64,000 nucleotides of DNA from JAFTYO01 sp045644765 (GTDB lineage: Bacteria > Pseudomonadota > Alphaproteobacteria > RF32 > CAG-239), in assembly GCA_045644765.1 (NCBI GenBank), contig JAZRHM010000033.1, forward strand, positions 8,536 to 72,535, written 5' to 3'. A program made the position numbers and the translations under genes. The notes under the pieces are model-generated. The model searched no databases. It was not told where the DNA came from and saw only the letters and a program-made list of their open reading frames with translations. Shown here in pieces: positions 33,183 to 41,894 of the stretch (positions are counted from its first letter, which is position 1; each line of letters begins with the position of its first letter).

Positions 33183-34021
33183 CTTATTTTCTCCGCCGGG
33201 TTAATACCGATAACAAACATTTTATATTTATTTGCAAGTTCAATAACTCTTTGTTCATCAACAATCAATGCATTTCCGGCATGAACAGCTATTCCTCTCA
33301 AACCTGCTTTATGCGCATTTTCTATTGTTGTAACACCTATCGTTGGCAAATCAATACGCATATCTTGTTGCAGTTTTCTTAATTTAACCAAAACGCCACC
33401 TGTCCCTTTTCGACGATAATTGGCACATCGGCGAATAAGCTCATCTGTACCTTCAATGCCTTCAACTCCTAAAACCAAACCTTGTTGAACGACAACAGAT
33501 TGCCCGACATCCAGAGAACCCAATGTAATATCAACTTCTATACCTCGTTCAATGTCAACAAGGGCTTGTTTATCAGGCTTTACTTTAGTCAGTAATCCTT
33601 CTTTTACCAACAAATCAGGCATAATTTCATGAACGCCAACCACTTTTATATTTTCAGTTTCAATTTCTTTAACCAAAGCACGCAAAATACCATCATCACC
33701 CAAAGCTCTTAAACCAAGCTTGGTAAAAAATGCTGTTGTTCTCAAATCGGGCATAAGTTCGGAAAATGTAGGCCTATGAATTGTACCTATCATAACAACA
33801 TCTTGAACTCCCTCATCTCTTAAAAATTTAAAGCCTGTTCCTGCTTGTCCTATTCTTATCCATTTATGATTTATACTATCATCAAATATCGCCCTATCGG
33901 CATTTCCTTCTATTGCTAAAACAAAATAAGGAATTTCGTGATTTTTTGCATAATCTATTAATATACGCGGAATAGAACCTCCGCCTGCTATTATACCTAA
34001 TTTTCGACTATTATCGCTCAT
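33179..34021 (-). CDS. lpxI: UDP-2,3-diacylglucosamine diphosphatase LpxI
   Basis: This 280-residue alphaproteobacterial replacement for LpxH cleaves UDP-diacylglucosamine to lipid X and UMP. The start 'KLGIIAGGGSIPRILIDYA' and the DUF1009 C-terminal domain ('DIGVGQSVVVQ...' like region, here 'LDVGQSVVVQQGLVLGVEGIEGTD') are clear. The protein supplies the substrate for LpxB, whose gene overlaps it by four bases. It diverges from map, with a 166-base region between. Confidence 0.95.
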   Translation of the reverse strand: MSDNSRKLGIIAGGGSIPRILIDYAKNHEIPYFVLAIEGNADRAIFDDSINHKWIRIGQAGTGFKFLRDEGVQDVVMIGTIHRPTFSELMPDLRTTAFFTKLGLRALGDDGILRALVKEIETENIKVVGVHEIMPDLLVKEGLLTKVKPDKQALVDIERGIEVDITLGSLDVGQSVVVQQGLVLGVEGIEGTDELIRRCANYRRKGTGGVLVKLRKLQQDMRIDLPTIGVTTIENAHKAGLRGIAVHAGNALIVDEQRVIELANKYKMFVIGINPAEKIR

Positions 34022-34128
34022 AATTACTTTCTCAAAATTAAAACTTTTCTTAAACTATCATACTTATTTTAGTTTTTCAAGAACCAGTTTAAAGCTTTTT
34101 ACTTCTATGCAAAATAAAGGCTTTCTGA

Positions 34129-34157
34129 TTGACACTTAAAATCATCAGTGTTATTGA
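34129..34157 (+). promoter_or_regulatory. Sigma-70-type promoter for map-radC-nudix
   Basis: TTGACA (34129-34134) and TATTGA (34152-34157) are separated by 17 bases, about 30 bases before the GTG start of map. The -35 box is a perfect match and the -10 box a partial one. Confidence 0.55.
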
Positions 34158-34187
34158 TATAAAAAACGATATTATCGGGGAAAAATT

Positions 34188-34991
34188 GTGATAACAAATA
34201 AAAATTCTATCAAAATATATGAAAAGGCTGATTTTGAAGGTATGCGTAAAGCCGGAAAATTGGCTGCAGAATGTTTAGATTATATAACAGAATATGTAAA
34301 AGAAGGGATTTCAACCGGAGAATTAGATGATTTATGCCGAGAGTTTATAATAAGTCACGGTGCTATTCCTGCTTGTTTAGGTTATAGAGGATATCCTAAA
34401 ACGATTTGTGTATCCGTAAATCATGTGATTTGTCACGGAATTCCTGCTTATGACAGGAAACTTGTTAATGGAGATATTGCAAATATAGATGTCACTGTAA
34501 TTTTAAACGGTTGGTACGGTGATACAAGTAGAATGTATTATGTAGGCAAGCCAAAAATTAAAGCAACCAGGCTATGTGAAGTTACTTATGAATGTTTAAT
34601 GCGCGGAATTGACGCTGTACGTCCGGGAGCTCACTTTGGTGACATTGGAGCTGTAATTGAAGAATATGCACACAAATATGGTTATTCGGTAGTAGATATG
34701 TTTTGTGGGCACGGTTTAGGAAAAGTTTTTCATGATGAGCCCAATGTAATGCACTGTGGTAAAAAAGGCACCGGGCCACTCATTGAAGAAGGTATGTTTT
34801 TCACTATTGAACCTATGATAAACATCGGAAAAAAAGACGGAATAATTTTATCTAACGGATGGACTTCTGTTACTAGGGATAAAAGCTTATCTGCTCAATT
34901 TGAACATTCTTTAGGTGTAACTAAAGATGGCTGTGAAGTTTTTACATATTCTCCTAAAGGATTAGATAAACCACCATATAAACAGGACTAA
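34188..34991 (+). CDS. map: Methionine aminopeptidase, type I
   Basis: This 267-residue metalloprotease removes N-terminal methionine from nascent proteins. The metal ligands of the pita-bread fold are all present: Asp in 'NIDVTVILNGWYGDTSRMY' (two aspartates), His in 'CGHGLGKVFHDEP', Glu in 'FTIEPMI' and a final Glu in 'AQFEHSLGVT'. The start is GTG 34188 with GGGG seven bases before. It leads a plus-strand run map-radC-nudix. Confidence 0.96.
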   Translation: MITNKNSIKIYEKADFEGMRKAGKLAAECLDYITEYVKEGISTGELDDLCREFIISHGAIPACLGYRGYPKTICVSVNHVICHGIPAYDRKLVNGDIANIDVTVILNGWYGDTSRMYYVGKPKIKATRLCEVTYECLMRGIDAVRPGAHFGDIGAVIEEYAHKYGYSVVDMFCGHGLGKVFHDEPNVMHCGKKGTGPLIEEGMFFTIEPMINIGKKDGIILSNGWTSVTRDKSLSAQFEHSLGVTKDGCEVFTYSPKGLDKPPYKQD

Positions 34992-34993
34992 AC

Positions 34994-35707
34994 ATGAATG
35001 ACAAAGAAGTTAAAGAAAAGCCTCACTATTTAGGTCATAGGATGCGCCTAAGAGAGAGATTCTTGAAAGATGAAGGTAAAAGTATGGCTGATTATGAGCT
35101 TCTGGAACTGCTTTTAACCATCGCTATTCCCAGAAGAGATGTGAAACAAAAAGCTAAAGATTTGCTCAATCATTTCGGCAGTTTCAACAAAGTAATTACA
35201 GCTTCTCAAAATTCTTTATCTTCTTATGGTTTATCGGAAAACGTTATTACTATTTTAAAAGTTATTAAAGCATCAGCCATAAAACTATCTTGGCAAGAAC
35301 TAAATGAGCAAAATGAACCTATACTCAGTAATTTTGATTATATGATTGATTATTGCCGAACTGCGATGTCTTATTTAGATGTGGAGGAATTCAGAGTTAT
35401 TTTTCTTGATGCTAAACTTAAAATAATAAAAGAAGAAACCATGCAAAGGGGAAGTGTCAATAGTGTTTCCGTTCATCCGAGAGAAGTATTAAAAGCCGCT
35501 ATACAACATAATGCAACATCTGTTATCTTATTGCATAATCACCCAAGCGGGAAAACTCAGCCTTCAACAAAAGATTTGGAAGTAACAAAACAAATAATTG
35601 ATGCATTAAAACCCGTAGATATTAATGTCAACGATCATATTATTATAACGCAAAACGGTTATTATAGTTTTCTAGAAGAAGGTATACTTCACAGATTAAA
35701 AAAATAA
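34994..35707 (+). CDS. radC: RadC-family JAB/JAMM-domain protein
   Basis: This 237-residue protein has an N-terminal helix-hairpin-helix region ('DYELLELLLTIAIPRRDVKQKAKDLL') and a C-terminal JAB1/MPN domain. The metal-binding motif reads 'LHNHPSGKTQPSTKDLEVT' with the upstream Glu in 'VEEFRVIFLD'. Despite its name, a repair role is unproven; the domain is like deubiquitinase-type proteases. It lies two bases after map and overlaps the next start region by one base. Confidence 0.93.
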   Translation: MNDKEVKEKPHYLGHRMRLRERFLKDEGKSMADYELLELLLTIAIPRRDVKQKAKDLLNHFGSFNKVITASQNSLSSYGLSENVITILKVIKASAIKLSWQELNEQNEPILSNFDYMIDYCRTAMSYLDVEEFRVIFLDAKLKIIKEETMQRGSVNSVSVHPREVLKAAIQHNATSVILLHNHPSGKTQPSTKDLEVTKQIIDALKPVDINVNDHIIITQNGYYSFLEEGILHRLKK

Positions 35708-35721
35708 TGAGAGGTAAAGTT

Positions 35722-36240
35722 ATGAATAAGATTTCAAATATGATTGATTCGATTAATGATGATGTTTGCTTTCAAACTCAGGACAATAAAAGGTTTCGTC
35801 TGCGAGCTGCTGCTATTATCATTGAAGACAACTCTATATTATTTGCAACCAATAAGTCAGAAAATTACTATTATTCTATCGGAGGAGCTATTAATCTTGG
35901 TGAAACAGCGGAAGATGCCGTTAAAAGAGAAGTTTTGGAAGAAACCGGAATTGCTTATGAGATTGACAGACTTGCCTTTGTTCAAGAAAATTTTTTCAAA
36001 CGCGATGACGGAATGCTAAAAGGATTGCACTGTCACGAAATTACTTTTTATTTCTTAATGAAGTCCAGAGGATCTAAAAATTTAAACAGTCATAGCAAAA
36101 CATTAAACAACACTATTGACGAACAAATGGTATGGCTTGACATTGATAAACTTGATCAATATGAAGCTTATCCTATGTTTTTTAGAGATAAATTAAAAAA
36201 TATAAAACCTTATGTTGAACATATTGTAACTAAACAATAG
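35722..36240 (+). CDS. Nudix hydrolase
   Basis: This 172-residue protein has a complete Nudix box, G-x5-E-x7-REVLEETGI, in 'GGAINLGETAEDAVKREV' near residue 60. Such enzymes hydrolyse nucleoside diphosphate-linked compounds using magnesium; the substrate is not readable from sequence. ATG 35722 follows AGAGG at seven bases and was preferred over an ATG at 35707 that overlaps the radC stop. It ends with TAG just before a 20-bp perfect terminator stem. Confidence 0.9.
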   Translation: MNKISNMIDSINDDVCFQTQDNKRFRLRAAAIIIEDNSILFATNKSENYYYSIGGAINLGETAEDAVKREVLEETGIAYEIDRLAFVQENFFKRDDGMLKGLHCHEITFYFLMKSRGSKNLNSHSKTLNNTIDEQMVWLDIDKLDQYEAYPMFFRDKLKNIKPYVEHIVTKQ

Positions 36241-36241
36241 C

Positions 36242-36286
36242 CAACTAAAAAATAAACCACTGTTCAAGTGGTTTATTTTTTAGTTG
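36242..36286. terminator. Bidirectional terminator with 20-bp perfect stem
   Basis: Arms 36242-36261 and 36267-36286 are perfect 20-bp complements around the loop GTTCA, with long A and T runs inside the stem. It lies between the converging Nudix gene and the lipoprotein gene and can stop both. Confidence 0.9.
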
Positions 36287-36295
36287 ATAAAAACT

Positions 36296-37090
36296 CTATC
36301 TAAAGAATACTTTACTTGGAATTGCAGTATCAAGAATTACATATTCAATCTTGCTGTGACCGGCATTAATCACATTCAATCTGATATTGTTTATATCTAT
36401 GAGATTATTATCAAGCGAAAACGCAAACTCATCAACCATTTCCGGCTCTCCCAAAGTTTTATATGTAAACACCATCTGATTATCTTTAATGCCATCATAA
36501 ACAAGTTCATATCCATATAAAGTATCTGATACTTCTGTTCTGGTGCTAATTACGGGAGTCATCACAACATCATTAGGTTCTAAATGGAACTGTGTATCTA
36601 AAATAACTATACGTCCACCTATCATCCTACCGATACGATTAAAAAATTTTCCTTCTTCATTTACGAGTAAAACATCTTTACTATTACCTTGACGAACAAG
36701 CATATATCTTACACCATCAAACTTTACTTCTCCAAACGCTTTAAATTCTGCATCTTTTTTGATATGAACTGGAGAAAATGTAGAACTTAATATTGCATTT
36801 TTATTTACTTTCAAATTCTCAATACTGAAAAAGTCTGTTCTAAATGTTCGGCTTGAAGCCATAACCTTTCCCGTTTTGGTAACAAGAACGACATCTTTCT
36901 CGATTTTCTCTTCTGTAATAGTTTTACTTTCTGATAAAAATTCTTCACCTGTTGCTCTATCATAATTAAAGACTTTTTCTGTTTGCCATACTTTAAATGG
37001 TAAATTACGACTCGCAAAAAAATCGCCGGTATCTGATAAAGAACATGCACCAAGCAATAAAACTGATAGTATTGATGTAATTTTTTTCAT
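36296..37090 (-). CDS. Lipoprotein of unknown function
   Basis: This 264-residue protein has a short signal peptide and lipobox (LLGAC, Cys16). The mature part is beta-rich and has no motif I can name; repeated 'V-x-V-x' and 'F-x-x-x-G-x-x-K' patterns suggest a beta-sandwich or barrel-lid fold. It is probably anchored in the inner or outer membrane facing the periplasm. It is a single gene divergent from prmA. Confidence 0.75.
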   Translation of the reverse strand: MKKITSILSVLLLGACSLSDTGDFFASRNLPFKVWQTEKVFNYDRATGEEFLSESKTITEEKIEKDVVLVTKTGKVMASSRTFRTDFFSIENLKVNKNAILSSTFSPVHIKKDAEFKAFGEVKFDGVRYMLVRQGNSKDVLLVNEEGKFFNRIGRMIGGRIVILDTQFHLEPNDVVMTPVISTRTEVSDTLYGYELVYDGIKDNQMVFTYKTLGEPEMVDEFAFSLDNNLIDINNIRLNVINAGHSKIEYVILDTAIPSKVFFR

Positions 37091-37182
37091 GTGACTAATC
37101 TCTTTAATTGATGTTTAAACATTATTTATGTATAAACTATAAATCAGATTTAGTAAATAAAAAGATAACAAACGAGAAAAAT

Positions 37183-38061
37183 ATGAACAATAATTTATCA
37201 AGCTGCACAATTATCACTTTTGAACCTTTAGAGATTATACCTGAGGATTTAGTGTTTTTTTTAGATGAATATTTTGATGTAACTGCGTGCAATTATACAG
37301 ATGATGGGAAAGAAGAATATGTAGGATATGCAGGAATTGATTTTGATGAACATAATTTTGTTAATGCTGCCCAAACCTTGAATTTAACATTGCCACGTTA
37401 TAAAATAGAAGTTTTAAAAAACAAGAATTGGCTAACAGAGAATGTTATAAAATTTGATCCCATTGAAACTGATGACTTTTTAATTTACGGAGTACATGAA
37501 AAAGAAACTCCTGCAACAAACAAACCGGCAATCAAAATATACGCAGCTACAGCTTTCGGTTCCGGACATCAAACTACTAAATCTTGTTTAAATGCTATAA
37601 GCGATTTGAATAAAATGGGAGTAAAGCACCAAAATATTTTAGACATGGGAACAGGTTCCGGAATTTTGGCTTTAGCTTGTGCTAAAATATGGCAACAAGA
37701 TAAATCAATTATCACTGCCGTAGATATTGATGACGAATCAGTAAGAGTTACTACGCAAAATGCTTTTGATAACAATTTGGAACAATTTTTAAACGTAGCA
37801 CAAAGTGATGGTTACAGCTCTGAAATTGTACATAATAATGCACCTTATGACATTATTTTATCTAACATATTAGCGCGACCTTTAATAGAGATGGCTCCTT
37901 CTTTATATGCTCATCTTAAAACCGGTGGATATTGTGTTATATCAGGTTTTGTTGATGATCAGGTTGATTGGGTTCTGAAATCTCATGAGCAACAAGGTTT
38001 AAAGTTAATTAAAGCCTACAATATTGACAATTGGCATGCTCTTTTATTGGAGAAAATATAA
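37183..38061 (+). CDS. prmA: Ribosomal protein L11 methyltransferase
   Basis: This 292-residue enzyme trimethylates several amino groups of ribosomal protein L11. An N-terminal substrate-recognition domain is followed by a Rossmann-type methyltransferase domain with motif I 'ILDMGTGSGILALACAKI', the adenine contact 'VDIDDESVRVT' and the catalytic loop 'ILSNILARPLIEMA'. ATG 37183 fits the family's start; the longer open frame upstream is probably not used. Its stop overlaps the pepP start by one base (TAATG). The prmA-pepP pair is common in alphaproteobacteria. Confidence 0.92.
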   Translation: MNNNLSSCTIITFEPLEIIPEDLVFFLDEYFDVTACNYTDDGKEEYVGYAGIDFDEHNFVNAAQTLNLTLPRYKIEVLKNKNWLTENVIKFDPIETDDFLIYGVHEKETPATNKPAIKIYAATAFGSGHQTTKSCLNAISDLNKMGVKHQNILDMGTGSGILALACAKIWQQDKSIITAVDIDDESVRVTTQNAFDNNLEQFLNVAQSDGYSSEIVHNNAPYDIILSNILARPLIEMAPSLYAHLKTGGYCVISGFVDDQVDWVLKSHEQQGLKLIKAYNIDNWHALLLEKI

Positions 38062-39737
38062 TGAATTTAAGAAATTTTCAACAACAGCTTAAATCTGACA
38101 ATATCGAAGCATTTTTGGTAACCAGAAACAATATGTATCTTAATCAAGATGTTAAAGAGGACGAAAATCAGCTTTTAAAACTTAGCGGATTTAGCGGTTC
38201 GCAAGGATATATGATTGTTACTCAAAAAAAGGCATGGCTTTTGGTAGATAGCAGATATTCGATTCAGGCACGCATCGAAACCAATGAAAAAGAAACCGAA
38301 GTTATTGATATTAAATCTTTTTTTCCGGCAATTATTGCTTTGCTTAAAAATCAAAATATCAAAACCCTTACTTGTAACCCTTGGTGTATAAGCGTGTATG
38401 ATTGGGAAAATTTTGCAAAAAAAGGGATAAATTTGGTTGCAAATGAAAATATTCTTCAAAATGTGGTTATAAGAAATAATAACATTTTCGAACATAAAAT
38501 ACAGTTTACCGGAAAAAGCAGTCATGATAAATGTTTACAAGTTGCCAACGCTTTATCTGAAAAATATGGGGCAATGCTTATAACTTCGGCTGATGAAATC
38601 TCTTGGATTGCCAATTTACGTTCCGGAGATTTAGAACACTCTCCTGTGTTAAGAGCTTATGGACTTTTATCAAAACAAGGTGTTTTGACTATTTTTGCCG
38701 ATAATTGTAACTATAGCAATATCCGACCTCTCTCAGAACTTAAAGACGAACTGTTAAAATATATCGGGCAAACCATATTAATTGAAAGAAATTTTACACC
38801 ACAAAAAATATTGAGTCTGATACCTGAAGGAGTAAAAACCGACACTCGCGGGCAAAATCCTTTAACACCGTTTAAACTGATGAAAAACGACATTGAAATT
38901 AACGGTTTCAAAAAAGCTCATATACGAGATGGTATTGCCATGGTCAAGTTTTTGCATTGGTTTGAACATAATTATAAAGGAAAAACCGAAATTGATATTG
39001 TAAAAAAATTAAAAGAATTTCGCACACAAGACAATATGTTTTTTGCAGATAGTTTTTCAACGATTGCGGCCAGTGGTAAAAATGCAGCTATTGTACATTA
39101 TAATCCCAAGGAAAATTGCTCTTCCGTCATACAAGAAGATACCGTATTACTCATTGATAGCGGCGCACATTATTATGATGGGACAACCGATGTTACAAGG
39201 ACCATCGCAGTCGGAAACCCGTCAGATGAAATAAAAAATGCATTTACACAGGTTTTAAAAGCGCATATTGCTTTATCTTCTTTAACCTTTCCAAAGGATA
39301 CGCCTGCTTATGCTCTAGATGCCATCTGTCGTTCAGAACTTTGGAAATCTTATAAAAATTACGGACACGGAACAGGTCATAGTGTCGGTCATTTTTTAAA
39401 TGTTCACGAATCACCTTTCGGTTTAAGCCCTTATAACAGTAAGTTTGCTGAAGAAAATTACATAACTTCTATAGAACCCGGATACTATAAAGAAAATGAA
39501 TATGGTATACGTATTGAAAATATGGTATATCTGGAACAAACAAACAATTTGGATTTTTTAAAATTTAAGAACCTAACCTTTGTGCCTATTGATAAGCGTT
39601 TAATTAATGCTTATCTCTTGAGTAGCGAGGAGCAAAACTGGCTAAACAATTATCATAAAGAGGTTGTAGATTGTTTAGCTCCATATTTGGATAAAGCATT
39701 GAGTGATTGGCTTAAAGACATTTGTTCCCCGCTGTAA
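38061..39737 (+). CDS. pepP: Xaa-Pro aminopeptidase (M24B)
   Basis: This 558-residue three-domain form has two creatinase-N-like domains (about 1-290) and a C-terminal pita-bread metalloprotease. The metal ligands are Asp in 'LIDSGAHYYDGTTDVTRTI' (two aspartates), His in 'GHGTGHSVGHFLNVHE', Glu in 'TSIEPGYY' and the last Glu in 'GIRIENMVYLE'. It cleaves the first residue from peptides with proline second. It overlaps prmA by one base and is probably cotranscribed. Confidence 0.94.
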   Translation: MNLRNFQQQLKSDNIEAFLVTRNNMYLNQDVKEDENQLLKLSGFSGSQGYMIVTQKKAWLLVDSRYSIQARIETNEKETEVIDIKSFFPAIIALLKNQNIKTLTCNPWCISVYDWENFAKKGINLVANENILQNVVIRNNNIFEHKIQFTGKSSHDKCLQVANALSEKYGAMLITSADEISWIANLRSGDLEHSPVLRAYGLLSKQGVLTIFADNCNYSNIRPLSELKDELLKYIGQTILIERNFTPQKILSLIPEGVKTDTRGQNPLTPFKLMKNDIEINGFKKAHIRDGIAMVKFLHWFEHNYKGKTEIDIVKKLKEFRTQDNMFFADSFSTIAASGKNAAIVHYNPKENCSSVIQEDTVLLIDSGAHYYDGTTDVTRTIAVGNPSDEIKNAFTQVLKAHIALSSLTFPKDTPAYALDAICRSELWKSYKNYGHGTGHSVGHFLNVHESPFGLSPYNSKFAEENYITSIEPGYYKENEYGIRIENMVYLEQTNNLDFLKFKNLTFVPIDKRLINAYLLSSEEQNWLNNYHKEVVDCLAPYLDKALSDWLKDICSPL

Positions 39738-39755
39738 ATTTTACAAGGAGAAAAA

Positions 39756-40217
39756 ATGAAAAAGTTATTATTTTCCATTGCGGTTTTGACCGTAATGATT
39801 TATCCGGTATACTCAAAATTAGCATTTAACGAAGCTGACTATCCTTTAAGCCAACCTTTGCAAGAATATTTTTCTGCAGAAGATCAAAACTACAATAAAT
39901 CTATTATTTATATTTTCTTTAACAACGACCAAGATTGTTATCAATGTCCTCAAGCTGTAGAAGTTACCGAACAAGTCTATAATCAATACTATAACAACAA
40001 ATATTCAATGTTTGTTATTAATTACGCTGAAGATAATGAGTATGATTTTGCTACAGCATATAAACTAAACGCTCCTCTTGCCATCGTATTGGTTAAAATT
40101 GAAAACGGCAACACTGTTGGTTATCAAAAAATCAGCAATCCGCAAAATATGCTATCTTTAGGTGAAGATTATATTACATATTTAAGACAACAAATCGACA
40201 GCTATTTAGGATCATAA
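39756..40217 (+). CDS. Secreted small protein with a CYQC thioredoxin-like motif
   Basis: This 153-residue protein has a signal peptide of about 20 residues and a CxxC motif at C61-Y-Q-C64 in 'NNDQDCYQCPQAVEVTEQVY'. The surrounding pattern (hydrophobic strand 'SIIYIFFNN', then CxxC, then a helix) resembles a thioredoxin fold, though I cannot prove the family. A periplasmic redox role is likely if the fold is right. It is the last gene before a strong terminator and converges on cysteine-rich secreted proteins that could be its clients. Confidence 0.7.
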   Translation: MKKLLFSIAVLTVMIYPVYSKLAFNEADYPLSQPLQEYFSAEDQNYNKSIIYIFFNNDQDCYQCPQAVEVTEQVYNQYYNNKYSMFVINYAEDNEYDFATAYKLNAPLAIVLVKIENGNTVGYQKISNPQNMLSLGEDYITYLRQQIDSYLGS

Positions 40218-40245
40218 AAAAAGGCTCTTTGGTAAGAGCCTTTTT
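40218..40245. terminator. Bidirectional terminator between CYQC gene and cysteine-rich gene
   Basis: AAAAAGGCTCTT (40218-40229) pairs perfectly with AAGAGCCTTTTT (40234-40245) around a 4-base loop, between the two converging stop codons. Confidence 0.9.
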
Positions 40246-40251
40246 GTCAGA

Positions 40252-41355
40252 TTAATATTCGGTAATAACACGTAAAAGCAGAGTATTGCTTCTTTTCTTT
40301 GCAGCACGATGACCATTTGCTTTATTTTCCCAAGTATATTCATTATCGCGTGGTGTTGATGACCAATAATAATCACTTGATAATGGCTCCGCAACATCAC
40401 TTTTACTTGCTAATGTTTCCAATGCAGAATTAACGGCAGCATATACATCACCGGTATGACCACTCGTACCTTGATCAGAAATTTGTCCTGTAATAGATTT
40501 ATTAAATCCAATCAAATCTGTTAACTCACCAATTGCGGGAATCCACCAATGTTTAGGACCAAAATCAGGGCTTGTAAGCAATGAAGAATCAGGATAAAAG
40601 TCCATAGCAGCTTTAGCCGCAACAGAAACACAATATCCGGCCCAATTTTTTGTTCCCTCATTGTGTTCACAAGCAGCTAATCTTTTTTCTGACATTGTCT
40701 GCGTGTTTTTATAACCATCGTCATATGCTTCACCTGAATGATCTCTCAAATCTTTAGCAAGCTCACCTGAACCTGCCATATAATATTTTAACCCTTCTGC
40801 TTCTAAATCTACATTTGTAAGGCCCATAATAACCTTCTTAGTAGATTGACCATAAGGATTTGTAGGATCAAACGAGTTACCGTTAAATGTTAAGTCTTTC
40901 AAATTGACAATTTTTCCGGATGATCCTTTCTCATCTGCTAACCAAAAGACAATACCAACCGGTATTTTAGCCGTATTAGCAGGATCATAAAGACTTGCAT
41001 CAGAACAAGTATTATCGGAATAATAAACATACCCGATACGACAACTTTTTGTATCAGAATCTAAAGATGCGCATAAGGTGTAATCTTTATCGCTCGGACA
41101 CTTGATTATAGTACCACACCAATCTACTTTAGAATCTTTAGTAAAACCTATTTGAGCACAATCAGTATTTTGAGCAACCACACATTTTTTATAGCTTATA
41201 TCAAAAGGGCAACGTATGTATCCATCTGACGGACAATCCGGAGAATCTTGAGTAGAAAAACCTAAAGATGCACAGCTTGGAACATCTGCACAATCAATTG
41301 CAGAATTTGCAGTTAAAGGAATTAATAACAACAATAAAGATAACACATACTTCAT
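40252..41355 (-). CDS. Secreted cysteine-rich protein with a C-terminal Lcl/DUF1566-like domain
   Basis: This 367-residue protein has a signal peptide of about 18 residues. The first half has two cysteine-rich repeats of a C-x2-[LI]-G-F pattern (residues about 24-62 and 65-97). The second half contains 'HWWIPAIGELTDLIGFN' and 'YYWSSTPRDNEYTWENKANGH', the pattern of Lcl/DUF1566 domains, often found in surface or adhesion-related proteins. It has many cysteines and would need disulfide formation. It is next to a second cysteine-rich gene on the same strand. Its role is unknown; a surface-exposed or ligand-binding protein is plausible. Confidence 0.8.
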   Translation of the reverse strand: MKYVLSLLLLLIPLTANSAIDCADVPSCASLGFSTQDSPDCPSDGYIRCPFDISYKKCVVAQNTDCAQIGFTKDSKVDWCGTIIKCPSDKDYTLCASLDSDTKSCRIGYVYYSDNTCSDASLYDPANTAKIPVGIVFWLADEKGSSGKIVNLKDLTFNGNSFDPTNPYGQSTKKVIMGLTNVDLEAEGLKYYMAGSGELAKDLRDHSGEAYDDGYKNTQTMSEKRLAACEHNEGTKNWAGYCVSVAAKAAMDFYPDSSLLTSPDFGPKHWWIPAIGELTDLIGFNKSITGQISDQGTSGHTGDVYAAVNSALETLASKSDVAEPLSSDYYWSSTPRDNEYTWENKANGHRAAKKRSNTLLLRVITEY

Positions 41356-41368
41356 AATTTTTTCCTTT

Positions 41369-41812
41369 CTAATTTAAACAACGAACCTTTGATAAATCTG
41401 CCGGACAGATTATATATTCCGTACAATCGCTACTGCTATGAATATACCCTATTGTTTCACAAAATTCCGGATTACGCACAAGTTGTAACAGCTGTCCGCC
41501 CCAACATGTATTATAATCAACCTGACTATTTATACACTCAACGGAACAATCATAACATGTTAAACCCTTATATTCTATTTCTTCGCAATCATAATCTGAA
41601 GGTTTATTATCAGCTGTATAATATTTGCCATCTTTACATTCCCATTCTGCACAATGCCATAGTGTTGGCTCATATTGACACGCCACACCACCGTAAGGGC
41701 AATAAGACTCTGTGTATCCGAGTTCTGCACATTTTAGTGTGTTGTTATCAACACACAGCTCTGCTTGCACTGAATATGGTATCAGTAAAAGAAGCCCTAC
41801 AACTAACCACAT
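41369..41812 (-). CDS. Secreted cysteine-rich small protein
   Basis: This 147-residue protein has a signal peptide ('MWLVVGLLLLIPYSVQA'). The mature part carries about 17 cysteines in two or more units of the same C-x2-[LI]-G-[YF] pattern as the larger neighbour ('CAELGYTESYC', 'CETIGYIHSSSDC'). ATG 41812 has GGAG nine bases before and gives a clean signal peptide; an earlier in-frame TTG is less likely. The gene lies between ybgC and the larger cysteine-rich gene. I do not recognise the family. Confidence 0.75.
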   Translation of the reverse strand: MWLVVGLLLLIPYSVQAELCVDNNTLKCAELGYTESYCPYGGVACQYEPTLWHCAEWECKDGKYYTADNKPSDYDCEEIEYKGLTCYDCSVECINSQVDYNTCWGGQLLQLVRNPEFCETIGYIHSSSDCTEYIICPADLSKVRCLN

Positions 41813-41894
41813 AAAACTTACTCCTTTTTTATCAAAAAGTTCTATATGGTTCAGTGTATCAAAAAATGTTCTTTTTTTCAACCTAAAAATATCC

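Noticed and set aside
20256..36240. Recoding of TAG as a sense codon, suggested by ATG-TAG in the small membrane ORF
   Set aside because: The Nudix, sufT and dciA-like genes end with TAG at positions that fit their families, and the Nudix TAG is followed at once by a terminator.
40252..41812. Horizontally acquired island at the cysteine-rich genes
   Set aside because: No integrase, tRNA, direct repeats or clear base-composition break flank them; they look like lineage-specific genes placed at a core junction.
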